From Paraburkholderia caffeinitolerans (GTDB taxonomy: Bacteria > Pseudomonadota > Gammaproteobacteria > Burkholderiales > Burkholderiaceae): a DNA stretch of 64,000 nt. Positions within the stretch are counted from its first letter, which is position 1. Each line of letters begins with the position of its first letter. The translations under genes were made by a program, and so were the position numbers. The stretch covers positions 209,163 to 273,162 of the forward strand of contig NZ_CADIKL010000006.1 of the NCBI RefSeq assembly GCF_902859945.1, given 5' to 3'. Below, one piece after another: positions 34,157 through 42,111 of this stretch. Under the pieces are notes generated by a model that saw only the letters and a list, made by a program, of their open reading frames with translations, ran no database searches and was not told where the DNA came from.

Positions 34157-34282
34157 CGTAGCTCCTGTCTCATGCAAAGCGTGGGTGAAACGCGCCGCGT
34201 CGACACACAGGGCGATGACCGGCGTGAGGAGAACCGGCAGTGTACTGCGGGCATTGGCTGGCTGCTCGCTCACGCATACCGG

Positions 34283-36457
34283 TCAGCGCGCGATGCCCAT
34301 TTCCGGATCGCTGATGCTGTCCTTGCCGGTTTCCATGCGCCCCGCGAAACGGCGCGTGATTTCGTTTGCGCCATCCGTGTTTTTCACGGCACTCAGCGTG
34401 AAGTCGTACCAGCCACCCGATGCGTCGAGCAGCCAGCGCTGTTCGGCGCGACCGTGTGCGGGGACGCTGAGCGTCCAGGGGCCGTCGCTGCGATAGGCGT
34501 TTGCTGTCACCGTGCACTCGGCCTGCGCCGGTCCGCTATTGGCGAGCGTGAGCACGAGGGTGTTGGCGGCCTCGTCGTAGCGCAGGCGCATTTCGGTAGC
34601 GGGGCCACGCGCCGCCGCGCTCGCATTGCCCGTGAAGCGGCGGTGAAAGCCGTTGGGCCCGAGCACCCAGAGATCGTATGCGCCAGCGTCCGTTGCTGCG
34701 GGCGTCCACGTGTCGTCGAGATGCTTGCCTGCCTCGACGGTATAGCGGCGTGGCGCGCGCTCCAGGTGCAATGTGTCGTAGACGTGAAAGACCACGCCCG
34801 CGCTGCCTTCGTTACGCAAGGCGAGACGCATCTCGCTGCGCTTCGCCACGATGGTCGCATCGGCGTGCAAGCGGTACGGCAAGGCACGCGAAGGTCTGGC
34901 GAAGCGCACCTGAACTGGCATCGCCTGTTCGGCAAGCGCAGGCGGCGCGACCGCCTTCAGCGCATGTTGCTGCGCCTTCTGTGCATCGGCGGAGGCTTTG
35001 CTCGGGGCAGGGAAGGAGGTGACGGGCTTTTTATTCGGAGTGCTGAAATTCAGCGTGGAAGTCAGATCGCCGAACACGGCGCGCCGCCACGCGCTGATAT
35101 TGGGCTCTTCCACGCCAAAGCGAAGTTCGAGAAAACGCAGCACCGAAGTGTGATCGAACACCTGAGAGTTGACAAGGCCGCCCGTGCTCCACGGCGAGAC
35201 CACGAACATCGGCACGCGCGGGCCGGCGCCATAAGGCTGCCCGTCCGGTACGAGCGGGGTGGAGTCGCCGGGCGGGTTCGGCACGGTGAAGTACTCGTGT
35301 TTCGTGCTGACCGTGGATTTGCCGGCATAGGCGCCGTTGCCAATCGGTGACGGCGCGGCTGGCGGCGGCATGTGATCGAAGAAGCAGTCGTTCTCGTCGT
35401 AGTTCACGAACAGCACGGTCTGGCTCCAGACTTCCGGGTTCGCCGTGAGCGCATCGAGCAGTTGCTGCATGTACCACGCACCCTGACCCGGCGTCGAGAC
35501 GGCGGGATGCTCGCAATAGGCTTGTGGCGAGACGATCCAGCTTACCTGCGGGAGCTGGTTGGCGGCGATGTCGTCCTTGAACGCCTGCAGGAAGCCGCCA
35601 TCGGGCATCGTGTTGCCGATGCCCTTGTAGAGCGGCTCGCGCGATTCCAGTGCTGCGCTCCAGGCAAGATTGGGCGAGCCAGCAATGGCCTCGTGAATCT
35701 TGCGGAACGCGGCAAAGCCCGCGAGCGGATTGTCGTTGTAGTTATCGGGCTGGTTTTCGTAGATTTTCCAGCTCACGCCTGCTTTTTGCAGACGCTCGAC
35801 ATAGGTGGTCCACGTGAGCCCGTTGGCCGATGGTCCGAGCCAGTCCCAGCCGTTATTGTTCACCACCGCGTGCCGGGAAACCCCGTTGCTATCAGAATTG
35901 CCGGGGCCGTTGGTGCCGGTCAACAGGAACAGCCGGTTGCTATTGGTGCCACCCATCAGCGAGCAGTGGTACGCGTCGCAAACCGTGAACGCGTTCGCGA
36001 GCGCGAAATGAAACGGCAGGTCGGCCTCGCGCAGATAGCCCATCGAAATATCGCCTTTCGATTTTGGCCATTGCGTCATGCGGCCGTTGTCCCACGCGCC
36101 GTGGGCGTCCACCCATTCGTGCGCGCCGCCCGCGAGCAGTGCGTTGCCCTGTGATTTATCGAGGTGAAAGGGCAGCACGCTGCGCGTGCCGTCGCTTTGC
36201 TGCCAGACGCTTTCGCCTTGCGGTTGCGGGATCGTGATGCGGTCGCCAAAGCCGCGCACGCCGGGCAGGGTGCCGAGATAGTGGTCGAACGAGCGGTTTT
36301 CCTGCATGAAGATCACAACATGCTGGACGTCCCGGATCGTGCCGGTGGTGTTGCTCGCCGGAATCGCGAGCGCGCGCCGGATGGCCGGCGGAAAGAGGCT
36401 GAGCGCGGCGCTTGCGGTGGCGCTGCGCAGAAAGCGGCGGCGGTCCTTCGAGGTCAT
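34283..36457 (-). CDS. plcN: Phosphocholine-preferring phospholipase C, Tat-exported
   Basis: Encodes 724 aa of the bacterial non-haemolytic phospholipase C family (acid phosphatase superfamily). A Tat signal is at the N-terminus (DRRRFLRSATASAALSLFPP). The catalytic domain shows HVVIFMQENRSFDHYLGTLP, MGGTNSNRLFLLTGT, WIVSPQAYCEHPA, VNYDENDCFFDHMPPP and GPRVPMFVVSPWS. Two C-terminal DUF756-type domains occupy about residues 500-710 (for example MRLALRNEGSAGVVFHVYD and GWYDFTLSA). It cleaves phosphatidylcholine and related lipids, giving phosphate and choline under phosphate limitation. The gene symbol is by similarity to PlcN. Confidence 0.92.
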   Translation of the reverse strand: MTSKDRRRFLRSATASAALSLFPPAIRRALAIPASNTTGTIRDVQHVVIFMQENRSFDHYLGTLPGVRGFGDRITIPQPQGESVWQQSDGTRSVLPFHLDKSQGNALLAGGAHEWVDAHGAWDNGRMTQWPKSKGDISMGYLREADLPFHFALANAFTVCDAYHCSLMGGTNSNRLFLLTGTNGPGNSDSNGVSRHAVVNNNGWDWLGPSANGLTWTTYVERLQKAGVSWKIYENQPDNYNDNPLAGFAAFRKIHEAIAGSPNLAWSAALESREPLYKGIGNTMPDGGFLQAFKDDIAANQLPQVSWIVSPQAYCEHPAVSTPGQGAWYMQQLLDALTANPEVWSQTVLFVNYDENDCFFDHMPPPAAPSPIGNGAYAGKSTVSTKHEYFTVPNPPGDSTPLVPDGQPYGAGPRVPMFVVSPWSTGGLVNSQVFDHTSVLRFLELRFGVEEPNISAWRRAVFGDLTSTLNFSTPNKKPVTSFPAPSKASADAQKAQQHALKAVAPPALAEQAMPVQVRFARPSRALPYRLHADATIVAKRSEMRLALRNEGSAGVVFHVYDTLHLERAPRRYTVEAGKHLDDTWTPAATDAGAYDLWVLGPNGFHRRFTGNASAAARGPATEMRLRYDEAANTLVLTLANSGPAQAECTVTANAYRSDGPWTLSVPAHGRAEQRWLLDASGGWYDFTLSAVKNTDGANEITRRFAGRMETGKDSISDPEMGIAR

Positions 36458-36531
36458 AGGGCCAACGGGCGTTCCGGGTTTTTATGAGGGTCTTCACCCG
36501 TGAGCATGACACGTTGGACGTTACGGCGCTT

Positions 36532-36882
36532 TCAAGGCATGACGACGCGGTGCAGGATGTCGAGCAACTGCGTGACGGCAAACGGCTTGCGCAGGAAGCC
36601 GACCAGATCCGCATCGGCGGGCGGTGTGACGAGCGCGGAGACGAGCACCATCGGCACCGTTGCAAGCGTGCGGTTGCGGCGCATTTCCCGCATCAATGCC
36701 AGGCCGTCCATATGCGGCATCATGCAATCGGAAATCACGACATCGGGCGGATCGGCGAGCGCGGCCCTGAGCGCGTCCGTCCCATCCCCGGCAGTCGTGA
36801 CCCGATAGCCATCCTGACCGACTAGCTCCTTGAGCGCGTTCAGTGCATTAATATCGTCGTCGACGAGTAATACGGTAGCCAT
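36532..36882 (-). CDS. Single-domain response regulator (CheY-like)
   Basis: Encodes 116 aa, a lone receiver domain. It has the acidic pair DDD (residues 8-10), the phospho-acceptor D52 in VVISDCMMPHMDG, the conserved Ser/Thr in VSA and K99 in FLRKPF. There is no output domain. The ATG at 36882 is used; the frame is open to 36942 but the extra residues are not receiver-like. It is 1.15 kb from the quorum-sensing module and may connect to the same phosphorelay, or to an unrelated kinase. Isolated gene, 74 bp upstream of plcN on the same strand. Confidence 0.88.
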   Translation of the reverse strand: MATVLLVDDDINALNALKELVGQDGYRVTTAGDGTDALRAALADPPDVVISDCMMPHMDGLALMREMRRNRTLATVPMVLVSALVTPPADADLVGFLRKPFAVTQLLDILHRVVMP

Positions 36883-37593
36883 ACGTCGTTTACCTGTGCG
36901 GCGCGCACTCGCCGATATTGGCGCGGTTATTACGCCGTGCACCCGTGTTCTTCGCGGTTCCCCGTCCCCGCCCTCGCCCGGGATGGCGTACTCCGGCGCT
37001 TGCCCTGCATTGGTGGGAGCTTACTGGAGAATGCGCATTTTCCATGCCCGATGGATATGGGCGGACCACGACCTCGACTAGAGGCGTGCCGCATGGGCGT
37101 CACTTGAATGACGCATCAATGACACAGCATTTGATGTTCCCGGGGCAACGGCGCGTTTTCGCGTGCCGGCGACGTCATAAAAAATTCAAATAGTGCCAGG
37201 CAATATCGGTAAATGATGGCCGTTCGCAGCCTTAGCCCAACCGGCCCTTCAAGCAAGACCGCAATTTTCGAGCCATGATGTTTTTCTTCTTCCTGACGCG
37301 CTGTATTTAGTTCGTCATCCTGTCTCTTTTTCTGCGACTATGCGAATTGAATATTCGGGAAAACCATTCCTTGAGATACGTCGCACATTTGCAGTCATTT
37401 CGGCATGCATAACGCATCTGATGCAATTCGGATAAGCCACATCTCTGTTTTTAAAGGATAATCACCCCCAAGAAGGGGGGTGTTTAATTTCATTTACATC
37501 CCGCCGGCCCGCGTTGCTTTGTGCACGCCGCCGGAAACAGATACCGCTTTCTTCGGGCAGGCGTTGCTTCCTTGGTAATCAGTGGCGATCGCT
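36883..37593. other. Intergenic region, lower GC, no convincing gene
   Basis: The 37.13-37.50 kb part is distinctly A/T-richer than its surroundings and has no credible reading frame. It contains a terminator-like hairpin (37463-37482). Together with 37894-38035 it may hold the promoter of the autoinducer synthase gene. Confidence 0.45.
37463..37490 (+). terminator. Terminator-like hairpin in the intergenic region
   Basis: CACCCCC (37463-37469) and GGGGGTG (37476-37482) form a perfect 7-bp stem with an AAGAAG loop, followed by TTTAATTT. It could end a short untranslated RNA arising in 37.2-37.45 kb. Confidence 0.5.
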
Positions 37594-37893
37594 TCAAGCG
37601 TGAATCGTGCGGATGTCGAGGCGCCCGCTCACGGCGTCAAGCGCCTCCATCTGCTTTCGAATCCGCTGCCCCTTTTGCACGGGCAAGCATATGCCAGATG
37701 CGTCGATACGGGGTTGTGCCACGGGGTTCGCGTCGCAAGACTCGGGCGGCCCGGCGCTCGTTCGGGGCGCCCGCACCGTGGCGCGCCGCGTCTTGCCCCT
37801 CGCACCCGTAGTGCCCGTTGCGCCCGCAGTGCCAGGTGCACCCTGCGCCCGCCCGCCAGGCTTCAATCCACTCGCATTCGTAATCGCATTCAT
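37594..37893 (-). CDS. Possible 99-aa hypothetical protein
   Basis: Starts MNAITNASGLKPGGRAQGAP and ends in a basic, helical segment (KGQRIRKQMEALDAV, then GRLDIRTIHA). The middle has Gly/Thr/Ala collagen-like phrases (GAPGTAGATGTTGARG). Codons have high third-position GC as expected here, but the Shine-Dalgarno is weak and I recognise no family. It is divergent from the autoinducer synthase gene, 142 bp away. Frames on the other strand are also open, so coding is uncertain. Confidence 0.35.
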   Translation of the reverse strand: MNAITNASGLKPGGRAQGAPGTAGATGTTGARGKTRRATVRAPRTSAGPPESCDANPVAQPRIDASGICLPVQKGQRIRKQMEALDAVSGRLDIRTIHA

Positions 37894-38035
37894 AGGTCCG
37901 TGTCCGGAATGTCCATGCCGCTTTGCGCATGGCGTTCCGGCACGGGCTAACTACCGGCCAGCCGTCCCACGAGATTTCCGGGGGGAAATCACTTTTCAGT
38001 TTGGGGCGGCTGGCACTAACCATAGGGAGCCTGAG

Positions 38036-39334
38036 ATGAAAGTTGGCAATAACAATTGGCGGAATGCACACAACAATGACGCGGCGCTGCCGGCCTTTCT
38101 GGCTGCACGCGTTGACCGCTATTACACGGAACGCGTGCAGCAGAGTTGGGCGGGAGGCCACATCATGAAGGGACGCGTTCCGGATGCCGACGCTTTACAG
38201 CTTTCGAGCAACGATTATCTGTCGATTGCTCGTCATCCTGAGATTCTCGATGCAATGTGCATGAGCATCCGCTCCGAGGGCAATGGCCTTCTGATGTCGG
38301 GTGTGTTCCTGCATGGCGACGATTGCCCGCAACTGAATCTCGAAAGCCGTTTCGCGAGCTTCATGGGCGCCGAGGCGAGCGTGCTGTGCCAGTCGGGGTT
38401 CGCGGCCAATACGGGGCTGATCCAGTCGATCGCGAATGCGCAGACGCCCGTGTATGTGGACATGATGGCGCACATGTCGCTCTGGGAAGGCATTCGCGCC
38501 GCCGGGGCGAAGGCCATCAGCTTTTTCCACAACGACGTCGAGCATCTCGAGCAACGCATCCAGCGCTACGGGCCGGGCATCGTGATCGTCGATTCGGTGT
38601 ACAGCACGAATGGCAGCGTATGTCCGCTGCAGGCTTTCGCGGAGGTGTGCGCGGAGCACGATTGCGTGTTCGTGGTGGACGAGTCGCATTCGCTCGGCAC
38701 GCATGGTCCGCATGGCGCGGGGCTCGTCGCGGAGCTGGGTCTCACCGACCGCGTGCACTTCCGCACGGCGAGTCTCGCGAAGGCCTTCGCGGGCCGCGCA
38801 GGCATCATCAGCTGCTCGCGGCGTTTCCAGGAGTATTTCAAGTGCGAGGCCTTGCCGGCGATCTTCAGCTCGACGCTGCTGCCGCACGAAACCGCAGGGC
38901 TGGCGGCCACGCTCGAGGTGATCGAGCGCGACGACTGGCGCCGCACGCGAGTGGCGGCGAACGCGCGCTATCTGCGTATGTGCCTTGCGGAGCTTGGCTA
39001 CAACCTCAACGGCAGCGAAACGCAGATCATCGCGCTCGAGGCCGGGCCGGAGCCGCAAACCATCGCGCTGCGCGATGCGCTCGAAGCGCGCGGCATTTTC
39101 GGGTCGGTGTTTTGTGCGCCCGCCACGGCGCAGAATCGCTCGCTCGTGCGCCTGTCGATCAACGCGATGCTCAGCGAGTCGGAGCTCGAACGGATCGTGG
39201 AGGTCTGCGAAGCAATCCGCGATGAAGTGCAAATGTGGAACTGGCCCTCGACGCGCCGCCTCATGGAGCGCGGCGCCACGCGCATGCGCGTGCGTCAGCC
39301 GCGCGCGCTCGCCGACCTGCAGGTGGCTGCGTGA
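38036..39334 (+). CDS. cqsA: Alpha-hydroxyketone autoinducer synthase (CqsA/LqsA family)
   Basis: Encodes 432 aa of a fold-type I PLP aminotransferase in the alpha-oxoamine synthase group (like 8-amino-7-oxononanoate synthase). CqsA/LqsA enzymes join an acyl-CoA with an amino acid or SAM derivative to make CAI-1/LAI-1 type alpha-hydroxyketone signals. Marks include QLSSNDYLSIARHPEI, SVYSTNGSVCPL, VFVVDESHSLGTHGPHGAG (D215) and the PLP lysine in HFRTASLAKAFAGRAG (K249). The ATG at 38036 with GGAG upstream is chosen; an open frame runs upstream but lacks family resemblance. It is convergent with the LqsR-like and LqsS-like genes, which confirms the role. Confidence 0.92.
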   Translation: MKVGNNNWRNAHNNDAALPAFLAARVDRYYTERVQQSWAGGHIMKGRVPDADALQLSSNDYLSIARHPEILDAMCMSIRSEGNGLLMSGVFLHGDDCPQLNLESRFASFMGAEASVLCQSGFAANTGLIQSIANAQTPVYVDMMAHMSLWEGIRAAGAKAISFFHNDVEHLEQRIQRYGPGIVIVDSVYSTNGSVCPLQAFAEVCAEHDCVFVVDESHSLGTHGPHGAGLVAELGLTDRVHFRTASLAKAFAGRAGIISCSRRFQEYFKCEALPAIFSSTLLPHETAGLAATLEVIERDDWRRTRVAANARYLRMCLAELGYNLNGSETQIIALEAGPEPQTIALRDALEARGIFGSVFCAPATAQNRSLVRLSINAMLSESELERIVEVCEAIRDEVQMWNWPSTRRLMERGATRMRVRQPRALADLQVAA

Positions 39335-39413
39335 CGACGGCGTGAGCCTTGCATGAAAGCAGCGCAAGGGCGACAGGCAGGCGGCGTGCGCGATTCAGTG
39401 CGAATGAGTGTAT

Positions 39414-40451
39414 TCAGCGCGAATCCCACGCCGCCTGGACTTCCCGGTCGAGCTGCTGCAGCCAGGTGTCGTAGGGCAGCACGTTGTCGAGTGCGAGTCC
39501 CGCAGGCTGCTTGACGACGGAGTAGATATAGCGGCGCTCGCCGACGAATTCGGATGCCGGATGCATATACGGCTGCCATTGCTCGCATTGCGCCGGATAG
39601 TAGCCTTCGGTGCGCCAGAAATAGGGCAGGCTGCGATGGCTGTCGAGCTCGGCGTGAAACGACGCGGGCGCGCCTTGCTCGACCGCGATCTCCTGCACGC
39701 CGCGCAGCGACTCCTCGGTGTGGATGATGAGCAGGTACGCGGTGCCCTGCGCATCGAACATGAGCAGGCCGTGCGGCTGATACGAGAGATAGCGCTCGAC
39801 GATGCCGAGCGATTCGCAAATACCCTGCACGTGCGCGGCGAGCGCGCGATCGTTAAGGAACGCGTATTCGGAAACGGCGAGCGCGTCGAGCACCGTGCCG
39901 CTGGCCTTGTCGAAATACGCGGCCTGCATATCGCGAATCGCCTGATTCAGGGTTTCTACTGCGTCGACTTCGTGCTTGCGGATAAAGCGGTCGATCAGCC
40001 CTTCGTTGAAGCTCTTGACCGCCACGTGCTCGTCGGCCTTGCCGGTGAGCACGATTTTCTTGAGCGCCGGATTGGCGAGGCGGCGGCAGAACTCGATGCC
40101 GTTGAGCTCGGGCATGTCGTAGTCGACCACCACGACCGAAACCGATTCGAAGCGCTCGGACCGGTGCACGAGCGAGCGGATTGCGTCCACGCGCATGGCA
40201 ATGACCTGATGCGCATCGTTTTCTTCGGTGCGGTCGAGATAGGGGCTGAAAATGGGCGAGGCGGGCCGGTCCTGCGCCGCGCGGTCGTTCAGAAACTTCA
40301 GGGCTTCCGTGGGCGAACTGAACAGCCGGAACGCGAGTTCGGGATCGAGTTGCAGGCTCAGATTCGATAGAAACGCGGCGCTGTCGTCGACGAACGCGGC
40401 GGTGGTCGGCCAGAAAAACGGCTGAATGGCTTTTGGAGTGGATTTCGTCAT
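39414..40451 (-). CDS. lqsR: LqsR-type response regulator of the quorum-sensing module
   Basis: Encodes 345 aa. The N-terminal receiver domain has VDD (residues 21-23), the phospho-acceptor D110 in VVVVDYDMPELNGIEF and the lysine in VLTGKADEH (K138). The distance from the acidic pair to the phospho-acceptor is almost twice normal because of an insertion around residues 55-100. The C-terminal part (YLSYQPHGLLMFDAQG, SLPYFWRTEGYYPAQCEQW) matches no DNA-binding domain I know, as in Legionella LqsR, whose output is unusual. Its ATG at 40451 overlaps the kinase stop (ATGA), so the two are translationally coupled. Confidence 0.85.
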   Translation of the reverse strand: MTKSTPKAIQPFFWPTTAAFVDDSAAFLSNLSLQLDPELAFRLFSSPTEALKFLNDRAAQDRPASPIFSPYLDRTEENDAHQVIAMRVDAIRSLVHRSERFESVSVVVVDYDMPELNGIEFCRRLANPALKKIVLTGKADEHVAVKSFNEGLIDRFIRKHEVDAVETLNQAIRDMQAAYFDKASGTVLDALAVSEYAFLNDRALAAHVQGICESLGIVERYLSYQPHGLLMFDAQGTAYLLIIHTEESLRGVQEIAVEQGAPASFHAELDSHRSLPYFWRTEGYYPAQCEQWQPYMHPASEFVGERRYIYSVVKQPAGLALDNVLPYDTWLQQLDREVQAAWDSR

Positions 40452-41857
40452 GGCGCTGGGAATGTCAAAACAAACTCGGTGTACTTGCCTTTCACCGAAG
40501 AGCAGGCAATTGCTCCCCCCATCGCTTGCATGACATCGTGGCAAAAAGCCAGCCCGATTCCTGCTCCGAGCGACACGTCATCGGTGGTGGTGGATGAAGT
40601 ATAAAAGCGGGTAAAGATGTGCGGCAAGACTTCAGACGAAATACCGGACCCGGTATCGCTGAAAATCAGGCGATTTGCACGGTTCTCGCGATTGGCCGGC
40701 TCGAGCCGGATGGAAATATGCGCGCCGTCGATGGCGCCCATGTGCCGAAATGCATTTTTGATCAGATTGAATAGCACGTGCACGGTGAGCATTTCGGAAC
40801 CGTTGAATTCGAAATCAGGGCGCAAATTGCAATGCACGCGCGCACGGTCGCCTTCACGAAACGGATAGCGCGCAAGCGCGGTTTCCACGCAATGCGCAAT
40901 CGAGCACGTTGTTGCGTTTTGCATGGTCGTGCCCGAGAACCGCGCAGTGGCGAGCAGCATGTCGATGATGGCGTTCGAATGGAGCGCCTCTTGCTCGATG
41001 CGGCTCACCACACCCTGCATCGAATAAAGATGCGCAGTGCGTATTTTCGGCACCGGCAGGCGGTTGCGCTGGGCGAGCGCATAGGTGTCGAGCAGCGCGG
41101 GCAGGTAGCGCATGAGGCCGGCCGCCCCCACGCGAATCGCCACGAGCGGCGTGCGCAACTCATGCGCGACGCTGCCCGCCGTGGCCAGCATGGCGCGCTC
41201 CTGTTCGATCTGGATGCGGTCCTGGTCGTAGTTCGCCACCGCGCCGATGGCCACCGCGAACGAGAAAATCGCGAGGTGGGTCAGATAGCTGGAGTTGAGC
41301 GCGATGGGGTCGGTGGTGAGCACATAGGCGAGCAGCGCGAGCCCGATGCCCACGAGAAATTGCAGCACCAGCATGAGCCAGTCGAGCAGCAGCACCATGA
41401 CGAACGCGGCGATCAGCGCGCTCTCGACCCAGACCTCGTTGCCGTTGTTCTTGAGCAGCATGAAGGTGAAGAAGAACGGCAGCGCATAGAGCGTGGCAAT
41501 GTACCAGTACCAGGGCAGCAGTTTTTTGACGGCGGCGGGCCAGCGCTCGAAGGCGAGGATCGGCACGAACAGCGCGGAGCCGATCAGGCGCAGCGTGAGA
41601 TTTTCATAAGGCTGCGGGAAGAGATCTTTCCAGACATAGTAGTAAAGCGGAAAGCCCATGGCCGCGACCACGGCGAGCGGGCGCATGCGGCGCTTTACAT
41701 ACTGGAGGTTGCGCATGGCGGGCGCGAATGCCCGCACCATGCGCGGTTTGAGCGCCGCCCAACCGCGGCGCGCGCGCATCGTGATTCTCGATACGTTCAT
41801 CAGGGTGGAATCGCTCATTGTTCGATGCCGGATTCGCCGCCGGCCTTCACTGCGCAT
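40448..41857 (-). CDS. lqsS: LqsS-type membrane sensor histidine kinase
   Basis: Encodes 469 aa. About six or seven transmembrane segments (residues 60-210, e.g. PLAVVAAMGFPLYYYVW, IATLYALPFFFTFMLL, AIFSFAVAIGAVANY) lead to a DHp helix with VAHELRTPLVAI (H232) and a HATPase domain with NLIKNAFRHM, DTGSGI and GAGIGLAFCHDVM. This layout is that of CqsS/LqsS receptors for alpha-hydroxyketones. No receiver domain is fused, unlike Vibrio CqsS. The ATG at 41857 has GGAG five bases upstream; an internal ATG at 41818 is the alternative. First gene of the operon with lqsR. Confidence 0.88.
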   Translation of the reverse strand: MRSEGRRRIRHRTMSDSTLMNVSRITMRARRGWAALKPRMVRAFAPAMRNLQYVKRRMRPLAVVAAMGFPLYYYVWKDLFPQPYENLTLRLIGSALFVPILAFERWPAAVKKLLPWYWYIATLYALPFFFTFMLLKNNGNEVWVESALIAAFVMVLLLDWLMLVLQFLVGIGLALLAYVLTTDPIALNSSYLTHLAIFSFAVAIGAVANYDQDRIQIEQERAMLATAGSVAHELRTPLVAIRVGAAGLMRYLPALLDTYALAQRNRLPVPKIRTAHLYSMQGVVSRIEQEALHSNAIIDMLLATARFSGTTMQNATTCSIAHCVETALARYPFREGDRARVHCNLRPDFEFNGSEMLTVHVLFNLIKNAFRHMGAIDGAHISIRLEPANRENRANRLIFSDTGSGISSEVLPHIFTRFYTSSTTTDDVSLGAGIGLAFCHDVMQAMGGAIACSSVKGKYTEFVLTFPAP

Positions 41858-42111
41858 GTGTCTCCAGGCTCATGCAAGGCCCTGCTGCGAAGCGGTCCCA
41901 AGGCATGCACGTTGCGGCTCCCGTAGCCAGTGAAGACAATACCATCAATGGGCCGCGCCGATGCGGCCAGCAGGGGCCGCGAGCGGCGCATGCGGCCGAA
42001 CGGGGCGGCGCGGGAATGAAGCGAGGGAATGAAGCGCGGCGATGAACTGAGCGATGACTGCGGCGTGCGTCGCGTGGGCGGCGCGCCGGGAAGAATGGCG
42101 GGGCGCCGGTT

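Noticed and set aside
37607..38035. N-terminal extension of the autoinducer synthase
   Set aside because: The extra 143 residues are Pro/Arg/Cys-rich and unlike the family. A good ribosome-binding site precedes the ATG at 38036.
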